The notes under the pieces were generated by a model. That model was given only the letters and a program-made list of their open reading frames with translations, made no database searches and had not been told where the DNA came from. Shown one piece after another: positions 38,501 through 45,516 of a stretch of DNA of 64,000 nt (positions within the stretch are counted from its first letter, which is position 1; every line of letters begins with the position of its first letter). Source of the stretch: MVYY01 sp012517575 (GTDB lineage Bacteria; Bacteroidota; Bacteroidia; Bacteroidales; Paludibacteraceae); assembly GCA_031629035.1 (NCBI GenBank), contig JAVLUG010000010.1, positions 1 to 64,000 on the forward strand, in the 5' to 3' direction. The position numbers and the translations under genes were made by a program.

Positions 38501-38761
38501 GGCCAATCGAGTGTTGAGTATGGAAGCATAAATAATTCAAATTCATTAACGGTATATCCAAATCCTGCCTCTCAGGTTATAACTCTGAATAAATCGGCAG
38601 CAACAATTGGAGAGGTAAAAATATACAATGCGATGGGTAGTTTAATTTATTTCGACAATTGTTGTTCTTCCATAAATATATCGAATTTTTCAAAAGGTAT
38701 TTACTTGTTAAACGCCAAAATAAATGGTAAATTTTATACCACCAAGTTTATAAAAAATTAA
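35501..38761 (+). CDS. T9SS-exported GH2 glycosidase with CBM32
   Basis: A 1086-residue exported GH2 enzyme. It has a signal peptide (1-20), a sugar-binding jelly roll (about 30-220), an Ig-like domain and a TIM barrel with GGNWGMSEYLLR. Acid/base Glu458 lies in CGANEG and the proposed nucleophile Glu529 in FRSEIG. The 71-residue spacing is closer to exo-beta-D-glucosaminidase CsxA (Glu469/Glu541) than to typical beta-mannosidases, so glucosaminidase, mannosidase or related beta-exo activity is possible. A CBM32/F5-8C module (about 725-850, AVDGNLSTRWGSS) is inserted before the last sandwich. The C-terminus (about 1008-1086, VYPNPASQVITL) is a T9SS sorting domain, giving a surface or secreted location. 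It lies 31 bases after the propeller gene. Confidence 0.88.
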   Translation: MFKRTFIYFVAITFSVQLFSQSIYSLDSSEKILWKVFPADMVSASVSDLSTPDFDVSAWIKAKVPGTYFVDYVNAGLEADPNFGDNIYLVNEKKYNKEFWYRTEFEVPANFIKEKLWLNFKGVNKEGTFILNGEQLGNIKGHMLRAQYDITNKVKQGKNVLLVKTNVPDVRKERQPTWALDTWANFAMPTYMGSASWDWMPYIPGLNCGITGNVYLSTTGKVKLENIWVRSELPDNSQANLTIQANINNTTDQPISGTLIGTIMPGNIQFSKTIEVAANQSLLTNINKDEFAQLTVNNPLLWWPRGYGNQNLYTLSLEFNLNNEISDVQSVTFGIRKYEYKNENGAFTLYINNSKILVRGGNWGMSEYLLRCKGEDYDTRIKLHADMNFNMIRCWTGCVTDDEFYDYCDRYGIMVWDDFWFHGSLFPPSENIFMGNAIDKIKRLRNHPCIAVWCGANEGVPAGNLDQLLKNAIADYDGNDRHYQSCSNSGGGLSGSGWWVNMHPKDYFTGPGSGGGDWNGAGTWAFRSEIGTATFTTFESLQEFMPVDSWWPPKNEMWNKHFFGSQAQAAGCDTYFNTVNDNYGDSKQIDEFCEKSQYLNLEVMKAIYEGWNDNMWNNATGVLIWMSQPAYPSFVWQTYDYYYDATGAYWGAKKACEPLHIQWNYANNSVKVINTTLNNYARLKAKATVYNLEGKEYLPLCMEKSIESKSNTATECFVLSEKNSVNLALLKKAYGSTNGNDGEGVPSRAVDGNLSTRWGSSYQDDAWFYVDLETATLIDKVKIFWESAYGKKFQIQVSNDANNWTTVYTQNNGTGGTETITFEPITARYVKFQGIERGTMWGYSFYEFEVYATNSDEGNNENSVKLSNLNFIKLQLYDENNNLLSENFYWRNATEYNYQDLNTLPKADVSLYETHKTENGKYLISCTVNNNSSTVAFGNRLKVINKQTGKRILPIFMNDNYFTLMPNESKKIEIEFSENLIGNDNFEVVLKQYGDYDSTPGQSSVEYGSINNSNSLTVYPNPASQVITLNKSAATIGEVKIYNAMGSLIYFDNCCSSINISNFSKGIYLLNAKINGKFYTTKFIKN

Positions 38762-38777
38762 CAGGAAAAAATATTTT

Positions 38778-40004
38778 GTGAGAAAAACCATTCATCTTTT
38801 AATAGCTTGCCTTATCTTGTGTATATTTCATTCAAATGTTACTGCACAAGAGTTGAGCAAGGAAGCTACCATATCGTTGCTGATTGCTTCTCCCAATCCG
38901 GAACAACTGGTTTCATCCTACGGACATTCGTTACTACGGGTAAAAGATCCGAAATTGGACATCGATTATGTATTTAATTACGGGACGTTTGATCGTAACT
39001 TGACCGGGTTTGAAACTTTTATGGGAATTGCATTCGGAAAATTGAAATATGAAATTTGGGTTATTCCTTTTTCTGAATACTACGAAACAACGCGGAAAGA
39101 ACACAGAAAGCTGGTTGAATATACGTTCAACTTTTCACCAGAAGAGAAAAATGCAATATTTCAAAATTTGCTTTCAATCGTCAAAAATAAAAATCAACAG
39201 TACGTATTTGATTTCTTTTCTCAAAACTGTACCACTTTTGTAAGAGACCTGATCTCCTATAATCTTGGCAAACAAATTTTACTGCCACCTGATTTAGGAC
39301 AAAAAAACTACCGAGACATAAATATAAAATATACCAAAAACAAACTTTGGTACGTATTATTAATGGATTTGGTATCGGGCATAAATTTGGATCAAAAAGT
39401 ACCTCCCTTCGAAAGTCTTTACGAACCTGAAGAATTGGGAAGTGCATGGTCAAAATCATTTATTATAGAAGATGATGGCGGGAAAAAACCGTTATTTTCT
39501 TCTACAACAACTTTAATTAATGGCAAAAATCTGTCCACAGAAACAAAAACACCTTTTATTTTCTCGCCACTATTTTTTAGTCTTGTTTTGCTTGTTTTAG
39601 TTTTAAGTATTTCAATTATTGAATGGAAAACAGGCAAGTATTATCGAAATTTTGATATTATCATTTTTGGATTCATCGGCTCTTTAGGGCTTCTTTTTTA
39701 TTTGTTCAAATTTGCTTGTCCAAGATGGTATATTTTAATAGATTGGGATATGTTATGGCTTCATCCTTTTCATTTATTGGCAGTATTCTTTTTAATAAAA
39801 TCATTAAATAAGCCCTTGAAAATCTACCATTACGTGAATGCTGCCTTACTTGCTTTTTTGATAATCGGAATATTTTTCCTTCCCCAGCATTTCAGTCCTG
39901 CAATTACGATATTAATTATTTGTCTGTTCTTTCGATCGATATCTTTTTTGCTTAAGCCAAAATTATGGTTAAAAACAAAAGAGATTCAACTCAAAAGTGT
40001 GTAG
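38778..40004 (+). CDS. DUF4105 (Lnb N-terminal domain) membrane protein
   Basis: A 408-residue protein starting at GTG, 16 bases after the GH2 stop, with an AGGAAAAA purine run upstream. A signal peptide covers 1-24 (VTAQE). The periplasmic part (about 25-250) carries SYGHSLLRV and FFSQNCTTFVRDL, the His and Cys motifs of the Lnb N-terminal/DUF4105 domain, a papain-like fold known from intramolecular lipoprotein transacylase Lnb. The C-terminal about 145 residues form four or five membrane helices, beginning PLFFSLVLLVLVLSI. Standalone Bacteroidetes members are uncharacterised. A cysteine acyltransferase or hydrolase is possible but unproven. Its place in an operon with two exported glycan proteins is unexplained. 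Confidence 0.8.
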   Translation: MRKTIHLLIACLILCIFHSNVTAQELSKEATISLLIASPNPEQLVSSYGHSLLRVKDPKLDIDYVFNYGTFDRNLTGFETFMGIAFGKLKYEIWVIPFSEYYETTRKEHRKLVEYTFNFSPEEKNAIFQNLLSIVKNKNQQYVFDFFSQNCTTFVRDLISYNLGKQILLPPDLGQKNYRDINIKYTKNKLWYVLLMDLVSGINLDQKVPPFESLYEPEELGSAWSKSFIIEDDGGKKPLFSSTTTLINGKNLSTETKTPFIFSPLFFSLVLLVLVLSISIIEWKTGKYYRNFDIIIFGFIGSLGLLFYLFKFACPRWYILIDWDMLWLHPFHLLAVFFLIKSLNKPLKIYHYVNAALLAFLIIGIFFLPQHFSPAITILIICLFFRSISFLLKPKLWLKTKEIQLKSV

Positions 40005-40071
40005 CATTATACTTCAGATTTTAGCAGAAACTAAAAAGATCAAATTTAAACATACACACTTTTGAATTGAA
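39985..40071. repeat. 19-bp inverted repeat between convergent genes
   Basis: Arms TTCAACTCAAAAGTGTGTA (39985-40003) and TACACACTTTTGAATTGAA (40053-40071) pair with one mismatch around a 49-base loop, which contains its own small hairpin (TTTTAG-CAGAAA-CTAAAA, 40019-40036). The left arm overlaps the last codons of the DUF4105 gene. It is probably a bidirectional terminator for the converging genes, although the loop is long for that. Confidence 0.5.
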
Positions 40072-40084
40072 TAATTGCTCGAAA

Positions 40085-43000
40085 TCAATTTTCGATTTTC
40101 AGCATATTTTTCTCTTCTTTTCTAAATTGTTTCAATAATATATCAGCGCCTCCTTTCAAAAGTTGACTGTCTGCTTCAATAGTAATTATTTTCGCTTCAC
40201 CCGGAAGCAGAGAAAAATAATTTTCATTTACTATCACCGGCAATACGCGTTCTTTCGTTGCACTGTTCACCAATCTTATTCGGTTGGCAAAAGCAATGAC
40301 TTTTGAATTGTTCTTTATTGAAAGCTTAATTATTTCCTTGTTATTTTCCTGCTTTTTATCTATCAATTTACACGAAATCGTGGCTTCTTTCATGTTATTT
40401 AAAGCCGTAAAATCTTCGTCATGGATACCGTTTCTCCAATAAAAGTTTTCCGAAATTAAATTTCCGTGATTATCATTTAGTTTTAACTTAATAAACTGTA
40501 CGGGAGATAACTCATCTTGGCTTTGCAGTTTTCCGTAAACTTCCAACTCAAACAGTGAATATCCGAAAATGGTAGCTCTCGAAATACAATTCAGTTTGAT
40601 AAATCGTGCCGATACTGGTTTGATTTTTAAGGTTTCTGTACCTCCTGTAGAATTTTTTGATTTATAAACAGTTGTCCAATTATTTGCATCGTTCGATACT
40701 TGCAATTCATATTCTTTAGCATGAGCTGCTTCCCATTTCAATACCACAGATTCAATCTTTTGTTTTTTTCCTAAATCCACATAAATCCATTGTGGATCAC
40801 TATATTCGCTTTCCCATCGGCTACCGCTTGCTCCGTCGGTAATAAAAGCAGCATCCATATTTTTTGTTGATGAAGAAGCAAATGCTTTTTTGCCAAATGC
40901 AAGATTTGAAGAGTTGAAATTTATGACAAATGCTTCGTTGATGTTACTTGGTTTTACATTCAAAACTGCTGATTTCCTGTACTTTGTAATTTCTTTTCCA
41001 TTTAAATCATAAACGTTTACCATTGCTTTTACATTCGTCATTTCTTTGGAAGTTGTATTGATTACTTTTATGCTATTGCTCGAAGAATTCCATTGAATAT
41101 GCTGATGTTCACATGCTTTCTTGGCTCCCCAATAGGCGCCGGTAGCATCATAATAATAATCGTAAGTTTGCCATACAAAGGAAGGATAAGCAGACTGACT
41201 CATCCAAATTAACAATCCGGATGCATCATTCCACATTTTGTCGTTCCAAGCTTCATACATTCCTTTCATAACCTCAATATTCAGGAGTTGGGCCTTTTCA
41301 CAAAATTCCTGCAAGTTTGCAGATTCTCCAAATTCGGTGTTAACCGATCTTTTATAATTTACCGGATTGGCATTTGAAGCCTCTTTCCCAAAAAAGTGCT
41401 TGTTATAAATTGTATTGTCATCATTTTTCAGTTGCTCATCTGTTGGCAAAGGCCACAACTGATCTTGAGGCATAAATTTGATGACACTTTCATAAGCCGG
41501 AAAAGTTGCCGTTCCTATTTCGGTTCGAAAACCGTAACCATAATCCGGACCATAAGGATAAGGAGGATCATTCCATGCCAAATTGCTACCGGAAGTTTCA
41601 AAATGATGTTTTGGTGGCTGATTTCCCCACCATCCGCTTCCTGACAATCCGTCCTGATTGGAACATGATTTATATAACCGATCATTGTGATCTTGCTTTG
41701 CAATCATATCCCGCAGATAGTTATCCAATTCGGGCTTCGGATGCGTTTCATTTGCCCCACACCAAACTGCAATACACGGATGATTCCTAAATCGCCGAAC
41801 TTTATCGAGTGCATTTGCTTTGAAAGCTTCCGGCTGTGCCACATCATTAAAAGCCACATACAACCAAAAGTCATCCCAAACCATTATGCCGTATTGGTCG
41901 CAGTAGTCGTAAAATTCATCATCTGTTACGCAACCCGTCCAGCAGCGAATCATGTTAAAATTCAAATCTTTGTGAAGTGATATTTTTGTTTGGTATTCAT
42001 TACCATGACAGCGTAATAAATATTCCGACATTCCCCAATTTCCGCCTTTTACAAATAATTTTTGCCCATTAATATATAATGTCAATACCGGCCAACCGAC
42101 TTTATTGTCGATCATTTTATATTCATATTTCCTAATACCGAATTTGATTTCCTTTTCGTCCGAAATTTTACCATCAATGATACATTTCAAATTGCAAGTG
42201 TACAGGTTTGGGTCTCCATATCCGTTTGGCCACCATAACTTTGGATTGTTTATTACCAGTTGAGAAAACTCATTTTTATCGATTGAAAAATTTGTTGTTT
42301 CACCTTTAGACAAGATGATATTTTTAATAAACGAAATGTTTCCTGGTTGAATTAAACCACTTAAAGTAACATTCTGATTTGTTGAAGACACATTTTGGAT
42401 ATTGGGCATGATGGATATTTCTGCAAGATCCTTACTGGGCAGCTCAGATCTCACCCACGGATCTACCATTACAACATCTCCCGTAATTTTCAGATAAACA
42501 TTGCCTGTAATTCCGGCTAAACGACCCGGTACGTAAGGCATCCAGTCCCAACCTGCTGCTGCCAGATAAGTTGGACTGCTTGCTACACCAAATGCTTCTT
42601 TCGAATCTCTTCGTTTCTTTTGATCCGCATCCCAAATCAATACAGCTACTGCATTTTTCCCGGAAACATTCACAATGTCCGTAATATCAAATTTGGAACG
42701 CAACATGTGCCCGCTAACATCTTTTACAGAAGTGGGTGTCCCTGATATTTTGGTTCCATTCAAGTAAAAATCTGCAAAGCGATTCGTTCCATCGAAATTT
42801 ATCCAGATTCTTTGCCCTTTCTTATAAGAAGCAGGTACTTCAAATTCAGTTCGATACCAAAAGGGACGATTGTAAAATGTTTCGTCAACTTTATAAATAT
42901 TGTCCGAGAAATTTGGATCTTTCTCTTTCCCTGCCGCCACATACGAAGTAAAAACAACTCCGGGAACAATTCCTTTTACATAATCTCCAAACTGAAAGCC

Positions 43001-43165
43001 GGGAACAGAAATCTGATTACCGGAAAAATTGACCTCAGCTTGAGGCTTTATTTCCCAAACAATGTTCGGATTAGAACTATTCAAGGATACTATTGACGTT
43101 TGTGCTTGAATTTCATTCAGTAGAAAAACAAAAAGAAACGCAAAAAAGAGATTTATTTTTTTCAT
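40085..43165 (-). CDS. Exported GH2 glycosidase with CBM32, no T9SS signal
   Basis: A 1026-residue paralogue of the GH2 enzyme at 35501-38761, in the opposite orientation. The same order is seen: signal peptide (1-21, ending IQAQ), jelly roll, Ig-like domain, TIM barrel with GGNWGMSEYLLRCHG, acid/base Glu in CGANETHP, nucleophile Glu in FRTEIGTAT 76 residues later, CBM32 (FITDGASGSRWES), and a final sandwich. It stops without the T9SS sorting domain that ends its paralogue, so it probably stays in the periplasm. Shared stretches such as RCWTGCVTDDEFYDYCD and YDYYYDATGAYWGAKKACE show recent common ancestry. Exact substrate (beta-mannoside, beta-glucosaminide or other) is not determinable here. 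No promoter consensus was found in the 280 bases upstream. Confidence 0.88.
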   Translation of the reverse strand: MKKINLFFAFLFVFLLNEIQAQTSIVSLNSSNPNIVWEIKPQAEVNFSGNQISVPGFQFGDYVKGIVPGVVFTSYVAAGKEKDPNFSDNIYKVDETFYNRPFWYRTEFEVPASYKKGQRIWINFDGTNRFADFYLNGTKISGTPTSVKDVSGHMLRSKFDITDIVNVSGKNAVAVLIWDADQKKRRDSKEAFGVASSPTYLAAAGWDWMPYVPGRLAGITGNVYLKITGDVVMVDPWVRSELPSKDLAEISIMPNIQNVSSTNQNVTLSGLIQPGNISFIKNIILSKGETTNFSIDKNEFSQLVINNPKLWWPNGYGDPNLYTCNLKCIIDGKISDEKEIKFGIRKYEYKMIDNKVGWPVLTLYINGQKLFVKGGNWGMSEYLLRCHGNEYQTKISLHKDLNFNMIRCWTGCVTDDEFYDYCDQYGIMVWDDFWLYVAFNDVAQPEAFKANALDKVRRFRNHPCIAVWCGANETHPKPELDNYLRDMIAKQDHNDRLYKSCSNQDGLSGSGWWGNQPPKHHFETSGSNLAWNDPPYPYGPDYGYGFRTEIGTATFPAYESVIKFMPQDQLWPLPTDEQLKNDDNTIYNKHFFGKEASNANPVNYKRSVNTEFGESANLQEFCEKAQLLNIEVMKGMYEAWNDKMWNDASGLLIWMSQSAYPSFVWQTYDYYYDATGAYWGAKKACEHQHIQWNSSSNSIKVINTTSKEMTNVKAMVNVYDLNGKEITKYRKSAVLNVKPSNINEAFVINFNSSNLAFGKKAFASSSTKNMDAAFITDGASGSRWESEYSDPQWIYVDLGKKQKIESVVLKWEAAHAKEYELQVSNDANNWTTVYKSKNSTGGTETLKIKPVSARFIKLNCISRATIFGYSLFELEVYGKLQSQDELSPVQFIKLKLNDNHGNLISENFYWRNGIHDEDFTALNNMKEATISCKLIDKKQENNKEIIKLSIKNNSKVIAFANRIRLVNSATKERVLPVIVNENYFSLLPGEAKIITIEADSQLLKGGADILLKQFRKEEKNMLKIEN

Positions 43166-43375
43166 GATGTAATAAGTTTTTGTTGAAATTCAAAATTCTT
43201 ATGAAGAATACAATTTTCACAACCGAGTATTTTTTATAAACGAATTGATTTTGATTTTCCATGAATTATTTGTCCATTTTTGGTACTTGATTGTAGAAAT
43301 TAAACTATTTTCACAAAACCAAGAATAAAGCGCTTCGCAATTCCAAAATACCTAATAATGAAGTCTTAACGCTAT

Positions 43376-43417
43376 AAAAAAGAAAAAGGAAAGAAATCAT
43401 TTTTTCTCTCCTTTTTC
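43376..43417 (-). terminator. Terminator after dnaJ
   Basis: Arms GAAAAAGGAAAGAAA (43382-43396) and TTTCTCTCCTTTTTC (43403-43417) pair over 15 positions with one mismatch. On the minus strand the hairpin is followed by six T residues (43381-43376), the layout of an intrinsic terminator for the grpE-dnaJ operon. The rest of 43166-43447 shows no further feature. Confidence 0.75.
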
Positions 43418-43447
43418 CAGTTTTTGAAATGAAACAAAATTTTCAGT

Positions 43448-44599
43448 TCAATCAAACATATCTTTAAAGCGGCTGAAAAAACCTTTCTGGGCAGAAGAAC
43501 TGGGTTTAAAATTACTCGACTGCTCCAGTTTTTCCATTATAGCTTTCTCTTCTTTACTCAACTTTTCGGGAATATATACTCCAATATTTATCAGTAAATC
43601 GCCATTACCATAACGGTTAACATCAGGCAATCCTTTACCTCTTAATCTCAGCACTTTTCCCGGTTGCGTACCGGCATCTATAGTAACTTTCACTTTTCCG
43701 TTAACAGTGGGGACTTCAATAGCACCACCCAATGCAGCTTGAGGCACACTCAACAATAAATTGTAAATCAAATCATTCCCATCGCGAATCAGTTCGGGAT
43801 GAGATTCTTCTTCAATCACAACAATCAAATCGCCATTTACTCCTCCTCTCCGAGCTGCATTTCCTTTCCCGCTCAAAGTAAGTTGCATACCTTCAGCCAC
43901 GCCAGCAGGGATATTAATCGTTACTATTTCTTCGTCATGAACAATTCCTTCTCCATTACAGTGAATGCATTTGTCTTTGATAATCTTTCCTTCTCCATGA
44001 CAGGTTGGACAATCGGACGAAGTCTGCATTTGACCGAGAATAGTTTGCTGAACACGCGTTACCCTTCCTGTCCCATGACAAGTTGAACAGGTTACCGGGG
44101 CTGAACCTTCCGCAGCACCCGTACCATGACAATGAGAACAGGGAACATATTTTTTAACTTTAATTTTTTTCTCTACTCCGTCAGCTATTTCAGCCAATGT
44201 TAACTTGACTTTAACGCGTAAATCAGTTCCTCTTCTCATACGTGGGCCGCTACTTCTTGAGCCGCCTCCAAAACCGGAAAAACCACCAAAATGACCACCA
44301 AAAATATCGCCAAAGTGCGAAAAGATATCTTCCATTGTCATTCCACCACCATAACTTCCGCTCGAAGCCGAACTTCCTACTCCTGCATGTCCGTAGCGAT
44401 CGTAACGCTCACGTTTGTCGGGATCACTTAAAACTTCATAAGCTTCTGCCGCCTCCTTGAAGTTTTCCTCAGCCTGCTTGTCTCCCGGATTCTTATCCGG
44501 ATGAAACTGAATGGCTTTCTGGCGGTATGCCTTCTTAATTTCTACTTCTGTGGCTGTTCGCGAAACACCCAAAATTTCATAATAATCTCTTTTTGCCAT
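43448..44599 (-). CDS. dnaJ: Chaperone protein DnaJ
   Basis: A 383-residue Hsp40 co-chaperone that stimulates DnaK ATPase and delivers unfolded proteins. The J domain (1-70) has the HPD tripeptide in QFHPDKNPG. A glycine/phenylalanine-rich region (about 72-130) follows, then four zinc-binding repeats: CSHCHGTG, CSTCHGTG, CPTCHGEG, CIHCNGEG. The C-terminal substrate-binding domains complete the type I architecture, at the usual length. It is 76 bases downstream of grpE in the same direction, the order common in Bacteroidetes, and ends at a clear terminator. Confidence 0.98.
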   Translation of the reverse strand: MAKRDYYEILGVSRTATEVEIKKAYRQKAIQFHPDKNPGDKQAEENFKEAAEAYEVLSDPDKRERYDRYGHAGVGSSASSGSYGGGMTMEDIFSHFGDIFGGHFGGFSGFGGGSRSSGPRMRRGTDLRVKVKLTLAEIADGVEKKIKVKKYVPCSHCHGTGAAEGSAPVTCSTCHGTGRVTRVQQTILGQMQTSSDCPTCHGEGKIIKDKCIHCNGEGIVHDEEIVTINIPAGVAEGMQLTLSGKGNAARRGGVNGDLIVVIEEESHPELIRDGNDLIYNLLLSVPQAALGGAIEVPTVNGKVKVTIDAGTQPGKVLRLRGKGLPDVNRYGNGDLLINIGVYIPEKLSKEEKAIMEKLEQSSNFKPSSSAQKGFFSRFKDMFD

Positions 44600-44675
44600 A
44601 AAACTTAATTCTCCCTCATCCTCAACATCTTGATATGTAGACTCAAAAATTCAAAAAATTAAAAGGCGAATACAA

Positions 44676-45257
44676 TTATTCGCCCACTACGACTTTTGCA
44701 TATCGAATTACCTTGTCATTCAATGTATAGCCTTTCGATAAACATTCTATCACTTTCCCTTTCAATTCCTCCGAAGGCGCCGGAATTTTTGATACTGCTT
44801 CGTGATACTGGGTATTGAATTCAACATTTTCAGTCGGAATTTCCTTCACGTTGTTTTTGTTCAAAAATTCTACAAATTTTCCATAAATCAAATGAATGCC
44901 TTCTTTCACTGCTTCAATATCTTCACTTGTTTCAATAGCTTTCAACGCTCGCTCAAAGTCATCGACAAGCGGTAAAATATTCACTAACACATTTTCTCCA
45001 CCATTTTTCAGTAAATCGGCTTTTTCTTTGAGCATACGCTTGCGATAATTGTCAAACTCAGCCAATAGACGCAAGTTTTTGTCTGCCAAATCTTCGCATT
45101 CTTCTCTCAATCGTTCCAACTCTTTTTCAACATTTTCATTTTCAGCATTTTCCGATTGTGGAATAATGGTGTTTTCATTTTCATTATGTTGTTTCGGATG
45201 TTTCTTTTCGTTTTCGGCAGATTGATTTCTTTCAGATGTTTTATTGTCCTTTTCCAT
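44676..45257 (-). CDS. grpE: Nucleotide exchange factor GrpE
   Basis: A 193-residue GrpE, which releases ADP from DnaK. The N-terminus (1-45) is low-complexity and charged. A long coiled coil (about 45-110, ERLREECEDLADKNLRLLAEFDNYRKR) follows, then the beta-domain containing NVEFNTQYHEAV and the end KVIRYAKVVVGE. All are characteristic of the family. A strong Shine-Dalgarno-like GGAGGA lies just before the ATG (45266-45261), unusual in this phylum, where SD sequences are weak. It is first of the grpE-dnaJ pair. No consensus -7 box on the minus strand was found upstream. Confidence 0.97.
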   Translation of the reverse strand: MEKDNKTSERNQSAENEKKHPKQHNENENTIIPQSENAENENVEKELERLREECEDLADKNLRLLAEFDNYRKRMLKEKADLLKNGGENVLVNILPLVDDFERALKAIETSEDIEAVKEGIHLIYGKFVEFLNKNNVKEIPTENVEFNTQYHEAVSKIPAPSEELKGKVIECLSKGYTLNDKVIRYAKVVVGE

Positions 45258-45365
45258 TTTTCCTCCGTTTTTATATTTGTAAACTATTCAGTTCCAATAA
45301 TTTTATATAACACAAAAAATCATTCCAATTTACTTTTCTAAATCAGAACTACACGACTCTTTCTC

Positions 45366-45390
45366 AAAAAGTTTTTTCAAAAAACTTTTT
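45366..45390. repeat. Perfect 12-bp AT-rich inverted repeat, possible terminator
   Basis: AAAAAGTTTTTT (45366-45377) and AAAAAACTTTTT (45379-45390) are exact inverted copies separated by one base. The repeat lies in the 259-base gap after the DsbD-type gene. Each arm has a single G or C, so the hairpin is weak, but on the minus strand it would be T-rich at its end and could terminate the DsbD transcript. Confidence 0.35.
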
Positions 45391-45516
45391 CTCTTTTTCT
45401 GCTAAACAATAAGTTTGCCAATCAACCAACTTCAATAACGAGTCGCTTGCAAAGAAAAATTAAATGACAAAATAACAGAAAAATAAAAGTATTGAATCAG
45501 ATTAAGACAAAATGTA

